This document shows, piece by piece, positions 33,345 through 44,969 of a stretch of DNA of 64,000 nt (its first letter is position 1; each line of letters opens with the position of its first letter). The stretch lies in assembly GCA_963969495.1 (NCBI GenBank), contig OZ018321.1, positions 196,023,126 through 196,087,125 of the forward strand, in the 5' to 3' direction. The position numbers and the translations under genes are program-made. The stretch comes from Ceratothoa steindachneri (Eukaryota; Arthropoda; Malacostraca; Isopoda; Cymothoidae). Under the pieces are notes generated by a model. That model saw nothing but the letters and a program-made list of their open reading frames with translations. It searched no databases and was not told the origin of the DNA.

Positions 33345-34680
33345 ATGAGTGAAGGAACAATCATTGTGAGCTAGTGTCAAAGATGGTTTCCAAATTTTTG
33401 CTTTGAAAACGACTCATAAAGTTGAACCTCGTTCAGGAAGACAGGATAAATTTCATCAAATTCTTTTGAAAATAGCTGTAGAAAGAAAGTTCGATTGTAA
33501 CTGTTAAACAATTGGCTTTAAAACTGGAATAAACTCATTCCACTGTGCATCAAAATTTAGAGAATATAAAAGAGTTTTCACGATTGGGCTAATGGATTCC
33601 TCCTAACTTCTCGAAGGTACACCCACAACAAACAATCAATTCTCTTTCGTCGACCAAAAACGGATTTTTTTTAATGGTTGTTACGAGACGAAAATTAGGT
33701 TTTTTACAATAATATTAAACTTTCTAGACATGAGTTAGTCCTGAGGATGCTTCCCAGGATTCGATAACCTCCGGTCCCTCCAACCACCGTGGAGATTAAG
33801 AGGGAAAGCTTTGATCCCACACCCTGTGCTGTGTGCCCCAAAGATAATACAATCAAGTAGGGTTGTGCCTTCTTTGCGACTATCCTACAGACCTAAAAAC
33901 CTAGGGAGGCTGTTACACATTATATTAAATTTAGAGGACGCCCCTGGGCTTTAAGTCCATGCATCATTTAAAAAGTCGGAATTCAATTGCAGCTTAACAT
34001 CACGAAGATTGCAATCAAGTTGAGGTGGTCCCAGTCCAGGATTTCATCCTGCTAAGGCGATTGTGTAATATCTAGTTGAAAATCACTGACCATTCTACAA
34101 CTCTTGGTATTCTCGCCCTAAAGGGTGACTAGTTAAAAAAACAGCCTTGCGTACTAGGCGGGAGTTCTGGGGTAAAACAAATAAACCTCGAAGGCAGGGA
34201 ACACCATCCACAGAAGAATCTCTTGCGCGTTTGTTTGGATATGAATTGCATAATCCAGTTTGAATCTCTTAACCTAAACCAGACGATTCTAAAAGAGGTA
34301 CTGTATTCAGTTGGCCTGGATACATGAAACAATTCAATAAAGAAGGCCAACCTTAATGACTAGAGAAAAAGTGTTCTTTCTTTAAGACAACGTTCGACCT
34401 CATATCACATGAGAAACCGTACTCAAGCTTAACATTTTCGATTGGGAATTACTGAGCCACCCTACAAACTCCCCGGCTTAGCCTCATCGGAGTACCATAT
34501 TTTGAGGAGATAAGGAAATGATTTGAAGAGAGAAGATTTTGACAAGAGAAGAGGTAAAAAAAAACTTAAATAACTCCTTTACATAAAAGTCAAGCGATTT
34601 TTATATCGTATTGAAAAGTTAGTAGGAAGAGATAGAGATGTGTTAAAAATGTGGAAATTATATTGCTTATTAAAATTAAT
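33345..34680 (+). pseudogene. mariner transposase relic split by a ~400-bp insertion
   Basis: Readable mariner blocks in order are CQRWFPNFCFEN (33376), the RPKTDFFLMVV stretch and a VFYNN-like piece ending at about 33725. Resuming after about 34125: HPQKNLLRVCLDMNCIIQFE (34190) and SLNLNQTILKEVLYSVGLDT, equivalent to 'HPKKVLLxVWWDxxGIIxFELLPxNQTI'. A damaged 'DNARPH' region follows near 34385 and ends in PPYKLPGLASSEYHIL (34463), in place of 'PPYSPDLAPSDYHLF'. Frames shift several times. The interrupting DNA at about 33725-34125 is of unknown class and has GC-richer patches. Confidence 0.7.
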
Positions 34681-34886
34681 AAATTAATTATTATTTGAAT
34701 AGAAATCTTTAGAAATCTTTGATTTTGTATCCACAAACATGAACAAATGCTGCGTTATTTATGAGATGACTTCATTACTTAATGACTTCGTCAAAATTAT
34801 GCATACGAGCCTTACAGTCGTCTTTATAGCATCGCCACAATTTACATTCGTTTTCTATCCTGCTTATTTAAACAAATATATAGCTA

Positions 34887-36193
34887 CACAGGGTGTTCGC
34901 ACTAATTTGATAATTTCTAGTGTCTCCATTTTCAGGAACATGTTTACGTGTAGGTGAACAGTCAACGGTATTGGAGACCTTAAAGAGTCAAATTTTAGTT
35001 AGAAAGAAATTAACTAACATGGAGGACTGGAAACCATCTGAATATTGGAAAATGGTCACCTACATCATGAAAATTCGCGCCAGCTATCAAAATGCCGATA
35101 TTATAATTTGTGCTAAATTATCGGTGAATACTGTTAAGGCTATAAAACGTGATATGGACAGTTGCAATGGATACTAGGAAGCAGTGAACAGCAGAAAAGA
35201 ACAAACAGGTATCCTGACTGCGTCTATACGCCGGAAGGCATCCAACAACTACATGGCGAGTTGATGGAAGACCCGAGCAACAGAATCCAGCCTTTAACAA
35301 AGAAGTTAGGTTTCAGAGTGACAACCATGAAGATGGCACTGAATGAAGACCTTCTCTATCCCTCGTAAAACAGGCGCAAGGGACAAATTCTGACAGCCAC
35401 ACCCAAGGAGAAGCGCTTAACGAAGGCAAAAATGCTCCTCATCAAGTTGAAGCATCCCGTTTTGTCGGGAACGATCTGGTTTTTGTCAGAAGAAAAGAAT
35501 TTATACCAGGACCAGTTGCACAAAAACCACAATAACAGGTGGTTTGCTTACAGTCCATGCGACATTCCACGTAGCATGGAGACCAAGGTTCTCTAAGCTA
35601 TGGTGCTCTTTCTGTGTGTTTCCAAAGAGGGTGAGATCGCAGCACACATCTTTGAGGAGGGTTGTAGGCTCAATTAGGACGGTTATGTGGAACTGAAAGA
35701 GACTGTGATCAAACCCTGCCCGGAGAGGGTTGCTGCTGGCTCGGCCATACCTGTAGCATCAGTTTTCGGCTCCGCACCATACCTCTGAAATAGTCAAAAG
35801 TCGTTATCGAAAAATTTCTAACACTTCATCAGCCCAAATTTCTAGCCTCATAATTCCTACGATTGTAATTTCATGGGTTACTAGGTATTGGGCGCGTTTG
35901 AGAAAAAGCCTTACCAATTTGCCGTCAACTCCAAGTCGAAGCTGGTGGCCAGATCAGGAAGGCGTTCGAAGACCTTCTCAGAGACACAGTAAGGAAAACA
36001 TGCGTCAGGTCCCAGTGTCATCTTGACACCCTGGTGGAAGCTGAGGGCGTTTACTGTGAGAAAACTGTTATCTCCCAGCCATAATCTAGTTGATATATAT
36101 TTTTTAATTTAAATTAATTTATTTGGGGCTGAGATATTGCGTGTTTTTTCCTTTTCTTTTATGCAAACCATCAAATTTAGCCCGAACACCGTG
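34887..36193 (+). mobile_element. complete-length Tc1/mariner-type element
   Basis: Bounded by inverted repeats. The left end is cacagggtgttcgcactaat followed by ttgat; the right end read on the minus strand is cacggtgttcgggctaaatt followed by tgat. TA flanks both sides (34885-34886 and 36194-36195). The 1,307-bp length is typical of the superfamily. It contains the transposase relic at 35010-36085. Confidence 0.85.
35010..36085 (+). pseudogene. Tc1/mariner transposase pseudogene
   Basis: The N-terminal frame has an HTH-like stretch (MVTYIMKIRASYQNADIIIC, then AKLSVNTVKAIKRD). After stops and shifts the readable parts are RIQPLTKKLGFRVTTMKMAL, the region KNLYQDQLHKNHNNRWFAYS with PCDIPRSMETKV, and VSKEGEIAAHIFEEGCRLN. 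In the related family the first catalytic Asp lies in a Phe-Ser-Asp-Glu-Lys-Asn motif; here it is LSEEKN, so Asp is replaced by Glu. The second Asp region (near 35760) is not recognisable. The third region keeps YDCN and a YYVLGAFEKK stretch (frame change near 35870). The enzyme is inactive. Confidence 0.8.
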
Positions 36194-36449
36194 TACACAA
36201 CAGATTTTCAATTTTACTAATTACGGCATTTACTGGGTTAAGTGGTAAGAGTTAGTTAAAAGGATGAACCAAAAGAAGCTTAAATATGAGCAAAGTACGA
36301 ATGTATAATGTCACGCATATGAATTCCAAACTTTAAATGGTCCCGGCACCTTCGGGCATAACTTAACCCTGAACTTTAAATTCTGAGCAAAGAGCTTTTA
36401 TCCGAGATTCTAAGTTAACAGAAAAGTCAGTCGCACTAAAAGGATCAAT

Positions 36450-37060
36450 TTTTTTTATATTTAATGAGCAAAAATGAACTTTAATGAACAAATGCAGGTT
36501 AGTTAGCAACTGTTCTTTAGTGGGCAAATAATGAGCAAATGCTGTTTACTGAACTTATGCCCTTCACTGAAAAAGCTCTTTAATGAGCAAATGCCATTTA
36601 CTAAGCAGATTCTCTTGCCTGAAAAAAATGCTTTTACTTAGCAAATGCCCTATACTGAACAAATGCTCTTTACTGAGAAAATGCTCGTTACTGAGAAAAT
36701 GTCTTTGCCGAGCAAATGCTTTTTACTGACAAATGCTCTTTACTGAGCAAATGCGCTTGACTGAGAAAATGCCTTTACTTAGCAAATGCTATTTACTGAG
36801 CAAATGCTCTTTACTGAAAAAATACCATTACTGAGAAAATACCATTACTGAGCAAATGTTCTTTACTGAGAAAATGCCCTTACTGAGCAAATGCTCTTTA
36901 CTGAACAAATGACTTTACTGATCAAATGCTCTTTAGTGATAAAATGCCTTTACTGAGCAAATGCTCCTTACTGGGAAAATGCTCTTTACTGAGAAAATGC
37001 CTTTACTGAGCAACATCTATTTACTGAGTAAATACTCTTTAATGAACTAATGATCCTCAA
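36450..37060. repeat. satellite, ~17-19-bp unit
   Basis: About 30 tandem units of gagcaaatgctctttact with frequent one- or two-base variants (gagaaaatgccttta, gaacaaatg). It begins about 250 bp after the right end of the Tc1/mariner element. No coding function. Confidence 0.9.
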
Positions 37061-37935
37061 ATATAGGAAATTTCTTAGTCGACTCAATATTGACCCGAAG
37101 CTTAGCATTGAAGTGGCCTGGCGCTGAAATGGCGGCGTTGATTTGTTCTTAACCGGTTACTTGGCATGATTATTGAAGATGGGTGTGGGGTGTTTTTCTG
37201 GGTATATATGTTTAATGAGTGTATGTTTTGGTTTAAGCAGAGAGGTCTATGAATTGTCTTTGGTCTATTGGTTTTAGCACTTGTTAGTATTTTCCTTAAG
37301 GATAAAGATGGATGATGATGCACCACCATACAATATCGTACTACTTTATACAACACCGTGTCACGCCATACAATAACGTACTATACTATAAAAATCCATA
37401 CGATACCATACACATGAAGATACTAAGTCATAAATTATTGTGTCAAACCTTTTAACCCTTTATGCTCATATGTGACGAATTCGTCACATAGAAAATAGAG
37501 CCTTTATAGCTAGAGAAATTAGATGTGTGGAGTCTAGCAAGTGAGTGTGACGAGTACTACATATGTTTTAGTTAGCTTCACACAAGGGTTGCATCAGATT
37601 TGAGCGCCGTTTAATACAGTTAATTGAAACAAATATTTGATAACATTTAATTGAGTTAATATTTATTTCATCCTTTAAGGCTAAATTATAATCTTACAAC
37701 TAACGCATGTTGATATGTGTTAAGAAAGAAAGAGGAAAATTTTTGTAATACTAACAAGTATATTATATTTTATTAACAAAGAGCAATCCTGGAATATATA
37801 TAAAAATCAGCCAATTTACAGTAACCTTTGATCTAAAATGTTTTGTAGAGATCGAGACAAATGGTTTCCTCAGGTACGGTCTTTCGCATAATCCCATTTA
37901 GCATCTGACCGTCATACGGCGGCATTGTATCACTA
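37061..37935. other. unassigned, with short ccatacaat-type repeats
   Basis: At about 37320-37425 short units resembling ccatacaatatcgtacta recur several times. The remainder is AT-rich without features. Confidence 0.5.
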
Positions 37936-38444
37936 TGGTTAAAGGTCAGGAGCTCTCATCCGATTGGAAAACCAAAATAATTGAGAAATACAGACCAGGT
38001 GAAGCTAACGAAGTTTTACTACATATCTAAGTATTCATCAGTACAATGTGGGTTGGAATGCTAAAAATGAAAGAGCTCCAGGACAACGGCAAACTTTCCT
38101 CGCATTGGTGTTCTGAGGAAAAAAGCTCACAAAGCTCGTCAACGGATACTAATATCGGAATCGAAGAAGGCTATGCTAAGTAGGGCAGAACTAAAACACG
38201 ATCTGCGTGTGGCTAGGATATCAATTACGAAAAGAAGAACTACACTGGTCTGCAACAAAAATATACCTTAGGGTTTCTGTAGTGTTTCTTAATATAATTG
38301 ATCTCTTAAATCCGAATTTGGCATCCGTTTTTCTCTATCAGGTCCAACTTTTGCGATACAGTGAGTGAGAATAATTTTATAGTTTATACAAGTCCTATAT
38401 TACATCAAAATTTCAATAGTTTTTGCACTACTGTATTCGCACTA
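37936..38444 (+). pseudogene. Tc1 transposase N-terminal remnant with one terminal repeat
   Basis: The start reads MVKGQELSSDWKTKIIEKYR and then PGEANEV, the first helix-turn-helix of a Tc1 transposase ('KELSxDxRxKIIEKYxxGEG'). After stops and shifts KKAHKARQRILISESKKAML and LKHDLRVARISI fit the second DNA-binding unit. The catalytic domain is missing. At about 38415-38440 a Tc1-like end (reverse complement tacagtagtgcaaaaactat) suggests an internal deletion. The left end was not located. Confidence 0.6.
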
Positions 38445-38539
38445 AATATTGTGTACATTTTAAGTTATCATGTTAATAAGTTTATATTTTTTCAGGTTGG
38501 GAATTGCTTATCATTATAATAATAATAATAATAGTGGTT

Positions 38540-41500
38540 GAGTTAAAAAAGAACAGACAATGAAAGAATAGCTCCGACAGATTTTGCTATGTTTGCGACA
38601 AAGTGACTTTTTCCGAGCAGCAATGTACAATCTCTCCTGTAATTAAATTTTTGTATCATGCATATTTTGGAGTAAGGCGAGGAGATCAAGATAAAAGTTT
38701 TGCACCACATATCTGCTGCAAGGGATGCTACATAAGTTTAAGACGCTGGAGTCAAGACGAACAGATGTCCCTCTCTTTTGGTGTTCCCATGGTAAGGAGA
38801 GAGGGCAAGGACCACACTACGGACTGCTATTTTTGCATGACAAATCTTAAAGTATTTAAGCTTTATGTATTATACTGGCTCCTGAAAATGTCATTATTAT
38901 GCATAGACTCAGCATAAAATTAAAAACTAACATAGTTCACTTCAGTATGAACATATATTTTAATAAACATTTATGTACTATCGTCGACTCCAAATCAATT
39001 TATTTATGTAATAAGCAATTATATTTTCCACAGGTATAAATAAGAATGATAAACATGGTGTGGCATATCTGGATGTTCCTTCTGCCATCAAACCCCTGCC
39101 CCATGGTCCAGGAATTCCTACACTTTCTCTCCCTGAACATATAGCGGTCCATAAGGAGATTAATATAGAAGTTGATAAAGATTATGACACATCTGAGTCT
39201 TATCAGGTTTCCACACACGATATGGTCGCAAGATCATTCACTCAAGTTCAGTTAAATAACCTGACCAGGGATCTGGGGCTTTCAAGAGAGAATGCACAAC
39301 TTCTTGGCTCTCTACTTCGTGCAAGTAATCTTCTCGCTAAAGAAACAACTTTTTGGGGGGTATATAAATAGAGAACAAGAGTTTCAAAGCTATTTTTACA
39401 GCATTCTTCCAGCTCTTTAGTATATTGCACCAATATTAAAGGATTTGGTGAAGCCCTTGGAATTCCCTACAACCAATTAGAATAAAGACTTTTCATAGAT
39501 TCGTGCAGTAGAAGTTTAAAAGCTGTGTTACTGAATATTGGTACAAGATAGCTTCCGTTCCTATAAACCAGTCAATCTAACTTACTGAAAGTTATGAAAA
39601 TATGAAAAAAATGCTGGATGCAATAAATTACTCTACCCACAATTGGAGGATATGTGGTGACTTAAAAGTAAGATCATTTTACACTTGGTATTTCGAAGCT
39701 CTTTGATATTGATATTTTCATTTTTATTTTTTAATACTTGTATACACCTTTTAGTCAACTTACATTTTACAAGAAGGCAAATCTGGAAATCATGAGTCAC
39801 TTTTGAGTTATATTTTTTTTGTTGAAGTGTGTCCCTATAGGTTAGTGCATCGATTTGGGTTAATGAGAAACTTATTCTAATTGAGAAGGTTTACAACATA
39901 ACTCAATAAACTTAAAATAAGATATACATATATCTAATTAGTTCCAATACAATGATTCAATGCATTGGCATAGAGGGCTTTTCAATACACATTCATATTC
40001 TTATTGTTTTAAGAAATATTACTTTGAATTTTGTAAAGGGTAGGTCGTCGGATTCCCATGCTTTCTCTTTCCCATCATAGCTTAAGGTGCTTATCGCAGG
40101 TTGACCCGCTTCGAGGCTACCATTTTTGGCCTAAACTTCTGTAACTTACCATCCTAATTTGCGTAGGGAAAACGACTCATCCCCATCCCCCCTTTGTGCC
40201 CCAATTTCCTTTTTCCCACTTCAGGCTGAAGGATATAAATGGGGCCGTGAGGCCTTTTAATGCATTTTGTTGCAAGGATTCTGCCTGATTGATCCGCTGA
40301 ATCGTTGTCCGTCACTTACTTTGACGTTCATTTTGGAGACCCGTATTGGATTCCTTTGTACAGGGAGGATTTTCTGCCATTGATTCCCAGCGTTGTGGTT
40401 GCCTCTTTGTCGGCTGCATCGAATTGTGCTCTTCCAGTTACGTTTGCAAGTGTTCTCCTTTGGGAAGCCGTTCACACTCTGGGAAGCTCTCCCCCAATAA
40501 CCTCGCCATCTCGTCTTTGAGGAATTCTGTCATCTCGAATTCCTTCACTCGGATCATTGGACCTTTAAATCATCGTTCCCCGTGGTTTCGACGCCTTTCG
40601 CCCGATATGGCCGTCTGTAGGTTTCTTCTCTCCGAAGACTGTTATCGCATTTACCCTTGTGGACTTTGGTCGAATTTCCTCATCATCGCCAAGCCTCTTT
40701 CGCCTGGGTTTCCGACGTGGGTTATTGTTTCACTGCTCTGGTATCAGGTATTTTGGAGTATTTCTTTCTTCTTACGTCCCATTTACATTAAGTAAGTGTT
40801 ATTCTTGTAACTTTGGGCCTTCGGGTAAGGGACGTAAGACAGGGAGGTTATTCCGGAAATATCTGTCACTAGAGTTGCGAAGCCTATTTCATCTTCAAAG
40901 GGGCATGTCCTTTCGGCTATAAACAAATTATTTATAGAACACAATTTTGTATGCGCTAATATCTTTTTGGTTAAAACGACTTGTGGTCGTTCAATGGTGA
41001 TAAGAAATTGTGACTTTTCTTATTGGTTGATAACTCCCGTATAATTTGTTAAGCAGTCAATTTATTTCATTTTAATTTTTATTTAAATAATACTGTAAAT
41101 ACTTTTTTGTGTGTATTTATTTAACCCCATGCGTATACCTTGTAATTTAGCACCGTCCTGATAAATTCTGGTGAATTTCTGGTGGGCATTTAGATTCCTG
41201 GTCTTCTATAAATTTTATCTGTGTATTTTACTATGGGCCGTGTGAACCGGGTTCCGCGATAGCCTTTACAAACTTGTTTTTAGTAATATTACAGTTTGAA
41301 TTCACATACCCTGCTAAATTTCTTTTCAGGTAGTGTCTCTTATACTTAGGATGCAAACAGGCGACACAAAGCATCCCTGTTTCCTATGTTTATGGGACAG
41401 TCGTGCAGATAGTATGCATTATGAGAAGAAGGTTTGTCCTCCACAAGAAGCATTTAGAATTGGATCAAACAATGTGATAGCTGAACCTTTAGTGCCTCCT

Positions 41501-42034
41501 CACAAAATAATGCTTCTTCCACTGCATATAAAGCTTGGCATAATAAAAAAAAGGTCAAAACCCTTAATAAAAAGGCCAAGCTTTGAAATTTATTCTTCAA
41601 AATTTTCTCAAATTAGTGACGCTAACCTCCATGCGGGATTTTTTGATTGAACTTGATGAGAGATCAGCAGTTTGAGGCATCAATGAAGGACATAGATAAA
41701 GATGCCTGGAAAGCTTTCAAAGCTCTAGTTAACAATTTTCTAGGCAATAAAGAAGCTGAGAAGTCTCCCAACAAGTCTCAAACATTTGGGAGCTCGAATG
41801 TCTATAAAGATACAATTTTTACAGTCCAATCTGGATTATTTTCCCGAGAACTGTTGAGATTACAATGAAGAACAGGGAGGAAGATTTCACCAGGGCATAA
41901 AAACAATGGAATCCAGGTACCAGGCTAAATGAGACGTAAACCTGCTTGCTGACTACTATTGATGTTTGAAGTGTGATTCACCAGATGAGAGGCACAAACG
42001 AAAATCGTCAAGGGCGTCTTTTCTTGGAAATTAG
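38540..42034 (+). pseudogene. multi-copy arthropod gene family of unknown function, copy 1
   Basis: Family without assigned function, recognised as a recurrent arthropod (and some cnidarian) protein with N-terminal Cys-rich clusters. Exon 1 (about 38540-38850) has RFCYVCDKVTFSEQQC, then GDQDKSFAPHICCKGC, WSQDEQMSLSFGVPMV and TDCYFC, a likely zinc-binding module. Exon 2 (39034-39667) follows an acceptor ttttccacag and holds YLDVPSAIKPLPHGPG and LNNLTRDLGLSRENAQLLGS; after a shift near 39360 it ends RICGDLK. A 1.66-kb intron follows. Exon 3 (41330-42034) resumes VVSLILRMQTGDTKHPCFLC, LWDSRAD, PLHIKLGIIK, and after a shift LMRDQQFEASMKDIDKDAWK and FPENC. Three TGA codons at 41865, 41926 and 41961 and the frame breaks make it a pseudogene. 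Compare 62317-63995. Confidence 0.75.
39668..41329 (+). other. 1,662-bp intron in copy 1 of the unknown gene family
   Basis: The donor gtaagatc directly follows the GDLK codons and the acceptor aatttcttttcag precedes GTAGTGTCT. Excision joins the protein as GDLK-VVSLILRMQTG. In the copy at 62317-63995 the same place reads continuously as ADLKVVAILNGLQSD. The intron contains a GC-richer block (about 40040-40925) with overlapping frames on both strands (40257-40475 minus; 40305-40520, 40346-40795 and 40659-40922 plus) that I cannot assign. Confidence 0.75.
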
Positions 42035-42239
42035 AATTATTTTCTTTATTATATTGCATTCTTTAATTTTTTGTTTTATTAAAAGGATTATAGTTTACAT
42101 ACGTTTATTCCTGTTTCTATAATATAACAATAATAATGCATTATTAGATAGACAAAGGCTTTTAAAAATTTTGTTCAGGAAAAATGAGGTAATCTCAATG
42201 AAAATGGTGTATGCTGCACTGAGAAAATCTGACCTGATT
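42035..42239. other. unassigned spacer
   Basis: AT-rich 3' flank of the preceding pseudogene. No feature seen. Confidence 0.4.
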
Positions 42240-42890
42240 GAATAAAAATACATTCAGGAGGTTTGATTCATTAAGAAATCACAAAATCCTAAGGAGCATA
42301 ATTTTCTTTTTCAAACGCAGGCCTGTGTTATTAATAAGCTCATTAGAGAGGTTCTCAGATCCCGATACCTACAAAAGACCACTTTTCTAAAGACGGTTCA
42401 CGGATTAACATGATCCCATGCTTGCTTACAAGCACATGAGAAGCCAGGTCAATTTTAGATGAAGTTGATTTGGTTTAATGAGGTAAAAATTAAACTCTTT
42501 GGCCAGGAGAAGAACTCTGTCTTTGAAACGCTTATAAGTGGAAGACCATCATCACCACAGTCAGTAATGGAGGTTGTATCATTATGATGTGGGGCTGTTT
42601 GTTTCTTTAAATGAACTGGTGCTTTTCATATAATTAATAATCAATGAATGAGGCGAAGTATCGGAAAATATTGGTAAATAACTTAACATCAATTGTGGAA
42701 AAGTTGTGAATGTAGGGCCCACAAAGACAATGGTCCGATTCCCATGGCGGAAGCAACACGTAGGTGGTTTCTGCAGAACAAGATTAAACCATTAAAGTTT
42801 TACCATGGCATAGTCAATCACCTGACTTGAATCCGTTCAAAAGTTATGGCGAATATTGAAATGAGGCAAGAGAAATAATCTGACCAATTT
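42240..42890 (+). pseudogene. Tc1 transposase catalytic-domain relic
   Basis: Short blocks in shifting frames follow the Tc1 catalytic domain in order: KLIWFNEVKIKLFGQEKN (for 'VLWSDESKFELFG'), a SGRPSSPQSVMEVVS-like stretch (for 'PTVKHGGGSIMLWGCF'), GAVCFFK and TGAFHIIN. GPTKTMV and FLQNKIKPLKF (for 'WTFQQDNDPKHTA...WLQxxxIxVL') and a degraded 'PSQSPDLNPIE' stretch near 42810-42840 follow. Terminal repeats were not located. Old and inactive. Confidence 0.6.
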
Positions 42891-43096
42891 TTGAGACACG
42901 ACTATATCTGAGCACTTGCGAAGTTACTTCGACAGCACATCGCATTGAATCCACCCAACAGAACAGCAATAGACTCAGAATGGATCACCATTTGAGAGGC
43001 TGATACTGATTGAGATGAAGTAACCACCTGCTCTAGAAAAAGGAAAAAAAACAGGACTGGTTTGATAGTAATGACAATATAATGCAACGATAATTC
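42891..43096. other. unassigned spacer
   Basis: Tail of the Tc1 relic and flank. No feature recognised. Confidence 0.4.
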
Positions 43097-44720
43097 ATGC
43101 AAGCTAACATTTCCGCATCAACTATGAACAAGATCCACATTCAGCAAAGGAAAATAATCGTTTCAAACACCCGAAGGCCCATTGCGAAACCAGACTATGA
43201 GAAATTCAAAATAACTGGGGGCAGCAAAGGGCTGAAGAATTACAGTATTTCGACTACAAAAGAGATCTGCGTATTTCCTATCTCGGAACCAGGAAAAATG
43301 TATAAGCTCCAATCCACTCCACAGCAGAGACATACTAGTCATCAGACAACAAACGCCCTCCTGGCTGAAAGTCATGATTTCTTAAAAAGGTGGGTAAAAT
43401 ATTTCAATGCCCTATTCAATTGAAGTTCAACCACTACCTAGAATAATCCTGAATAGACTACAAAACTTTACTGACAACCCAGAGAGAATCTAAGTGTGGC
43501 TTCCGTTTTGCAAGAACAATTGATATGAGCTTCTATGCCCACCAATTTTATGAGAAACAAGGAGCAATAAAAATCTCTCATTCTCTCTTTCTACGACTTC
43601 GAGAAGGCCTACGATTATGATCTAAGGGTTACAATGTGAGCTATTATGGAACGAGATGGCATGTCAGACCATATCATTGAAATGATAAAAGCAATGTATG
43701 ATGGCATAAAAACACGTGTTACCCACTAAGGTAATATATCAGACGAATTACCCATCACTTGTGGCCTGAAAGAATGTTGTGTCGTCGCACCCACACTTTT
43801 CTCAATTTACCTTGCTGCCATGCTACAAGAAATTCCCCAGGACAACCCAGGGGTAGAAATCAAATACCATTTTAATGGAGGACTTTTTACTTTATCAGGA
43901 CTCTTATCTCAGCGTCACACCAGCACCAACAAAACTACAAATTGTAGTATTCTGATGATAACACCGCGCCATGTCACTCACATAAAGCCTTAAAACAATA
44001 TATTAGCATTTTCGTCATGGCATACTCCGGTTTGGCCTAACGTTTATCATAAGCAAATTCAAACTCATTGTATAACCACCGCCTGCAAGTGAATACGATG
44101 GAATGTGTTGAACATTTCCCGTATATTGGTAGATTCGTCTGCCCATTGTTCATTATCTAAAGATGTAGAAAACAGGATACAAGCAGCCCTCTCAGCCTTT
44201 GGGAGGTTCTCCAGAAGAGTCAAGGAACAGTGGTCTTAACATGCAAATTAAATGATGGTGTACAATGCCATAGTTATGTCTACCCTAGTGTATAGGTTGA
44301 ATCGTAGACCCTATAGCCCGTAACTTGATAAACTTTGAATAATTCTAATGAAAGAAAATACACGCTATCCTGAACATCAAATGGGAAGCCGACGTTTTCA
44401 GCAAAAACGTACTGGAAAGGGCGGGACTAAAGACCATAAGGATTGCAATTATCACACATCGCCTCAGATGGTCAAGCCATGTGGCTCGCATTGAGGAAGG
44501 TAGGTTCCAAAAGATATTTTACTATTGGGTGAACTAAACTATCGAAGATGCCCCCGTGGCTTCCCCGTGTGACGCTACAAAGACAAGCTGAAGGAAACTC
44601 TGAGAAGCACAGACATGGATTCTGGTTCCTGGGAAACGACGGCAAATCAAACGCACTATTTGGGGAAATACCATCAAGACAGGAAGACCTCCTAATAAGG
44701 AAAAAAAAAGAACTGAAAAT
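43097..44720 (+). mobile_element. RTE/jockey-like non-LTR retrotransposon relic
   Basis: A decayed ORF2 on the plus strand. At 43330-43422 the frame ends with LLAESHDFLKRWVKYFNALF, the stretch before the RT domain ('xxRWxEYFxxLLN'). A GFRFARTIDM-like stretch (for 'GFRxGRSTxDQ'), a YDFEKAYD-like stretch and, at 43960, a damaged YSDDNTAPCH (for 'YADDxAxxAH') follow. Near 44390-44500 VFSKNVLERAGLKTIRIAII, THRLRWSSHVARIEEGRF matches the C-terminal 'RRLRWxGHVxRMxxxRLP' motif of this class. Stops and shifts occur throughout. Confidence 0.7.
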
Positions 44721-44969
44721 GAAATAAAACGATAGAAAAGGAATGATAGATTAACCTAACCCCAACCAGCACCTACAATCCAATATGACTCCTATAATAG
44801 GCTTTTCAGAGGAAAAAGGGATTTATTATGGATCAGACAGCCCATTCTATTCCAATATATCCACCCCTACCACCAGTGAGTAGGTAAAATAAAGTTACAA
44901 GGAGTTACAAGGAAAGAAAGTACCCTAGGAGACCTTACGGTCCATTCAAAGAGGGTACCTTTGGACTAG

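Noticed and set aside
36450..37060. CRISPR-like array
   Set aside because: Continuous ~18-bp tandem units without spacers in an animal genome.
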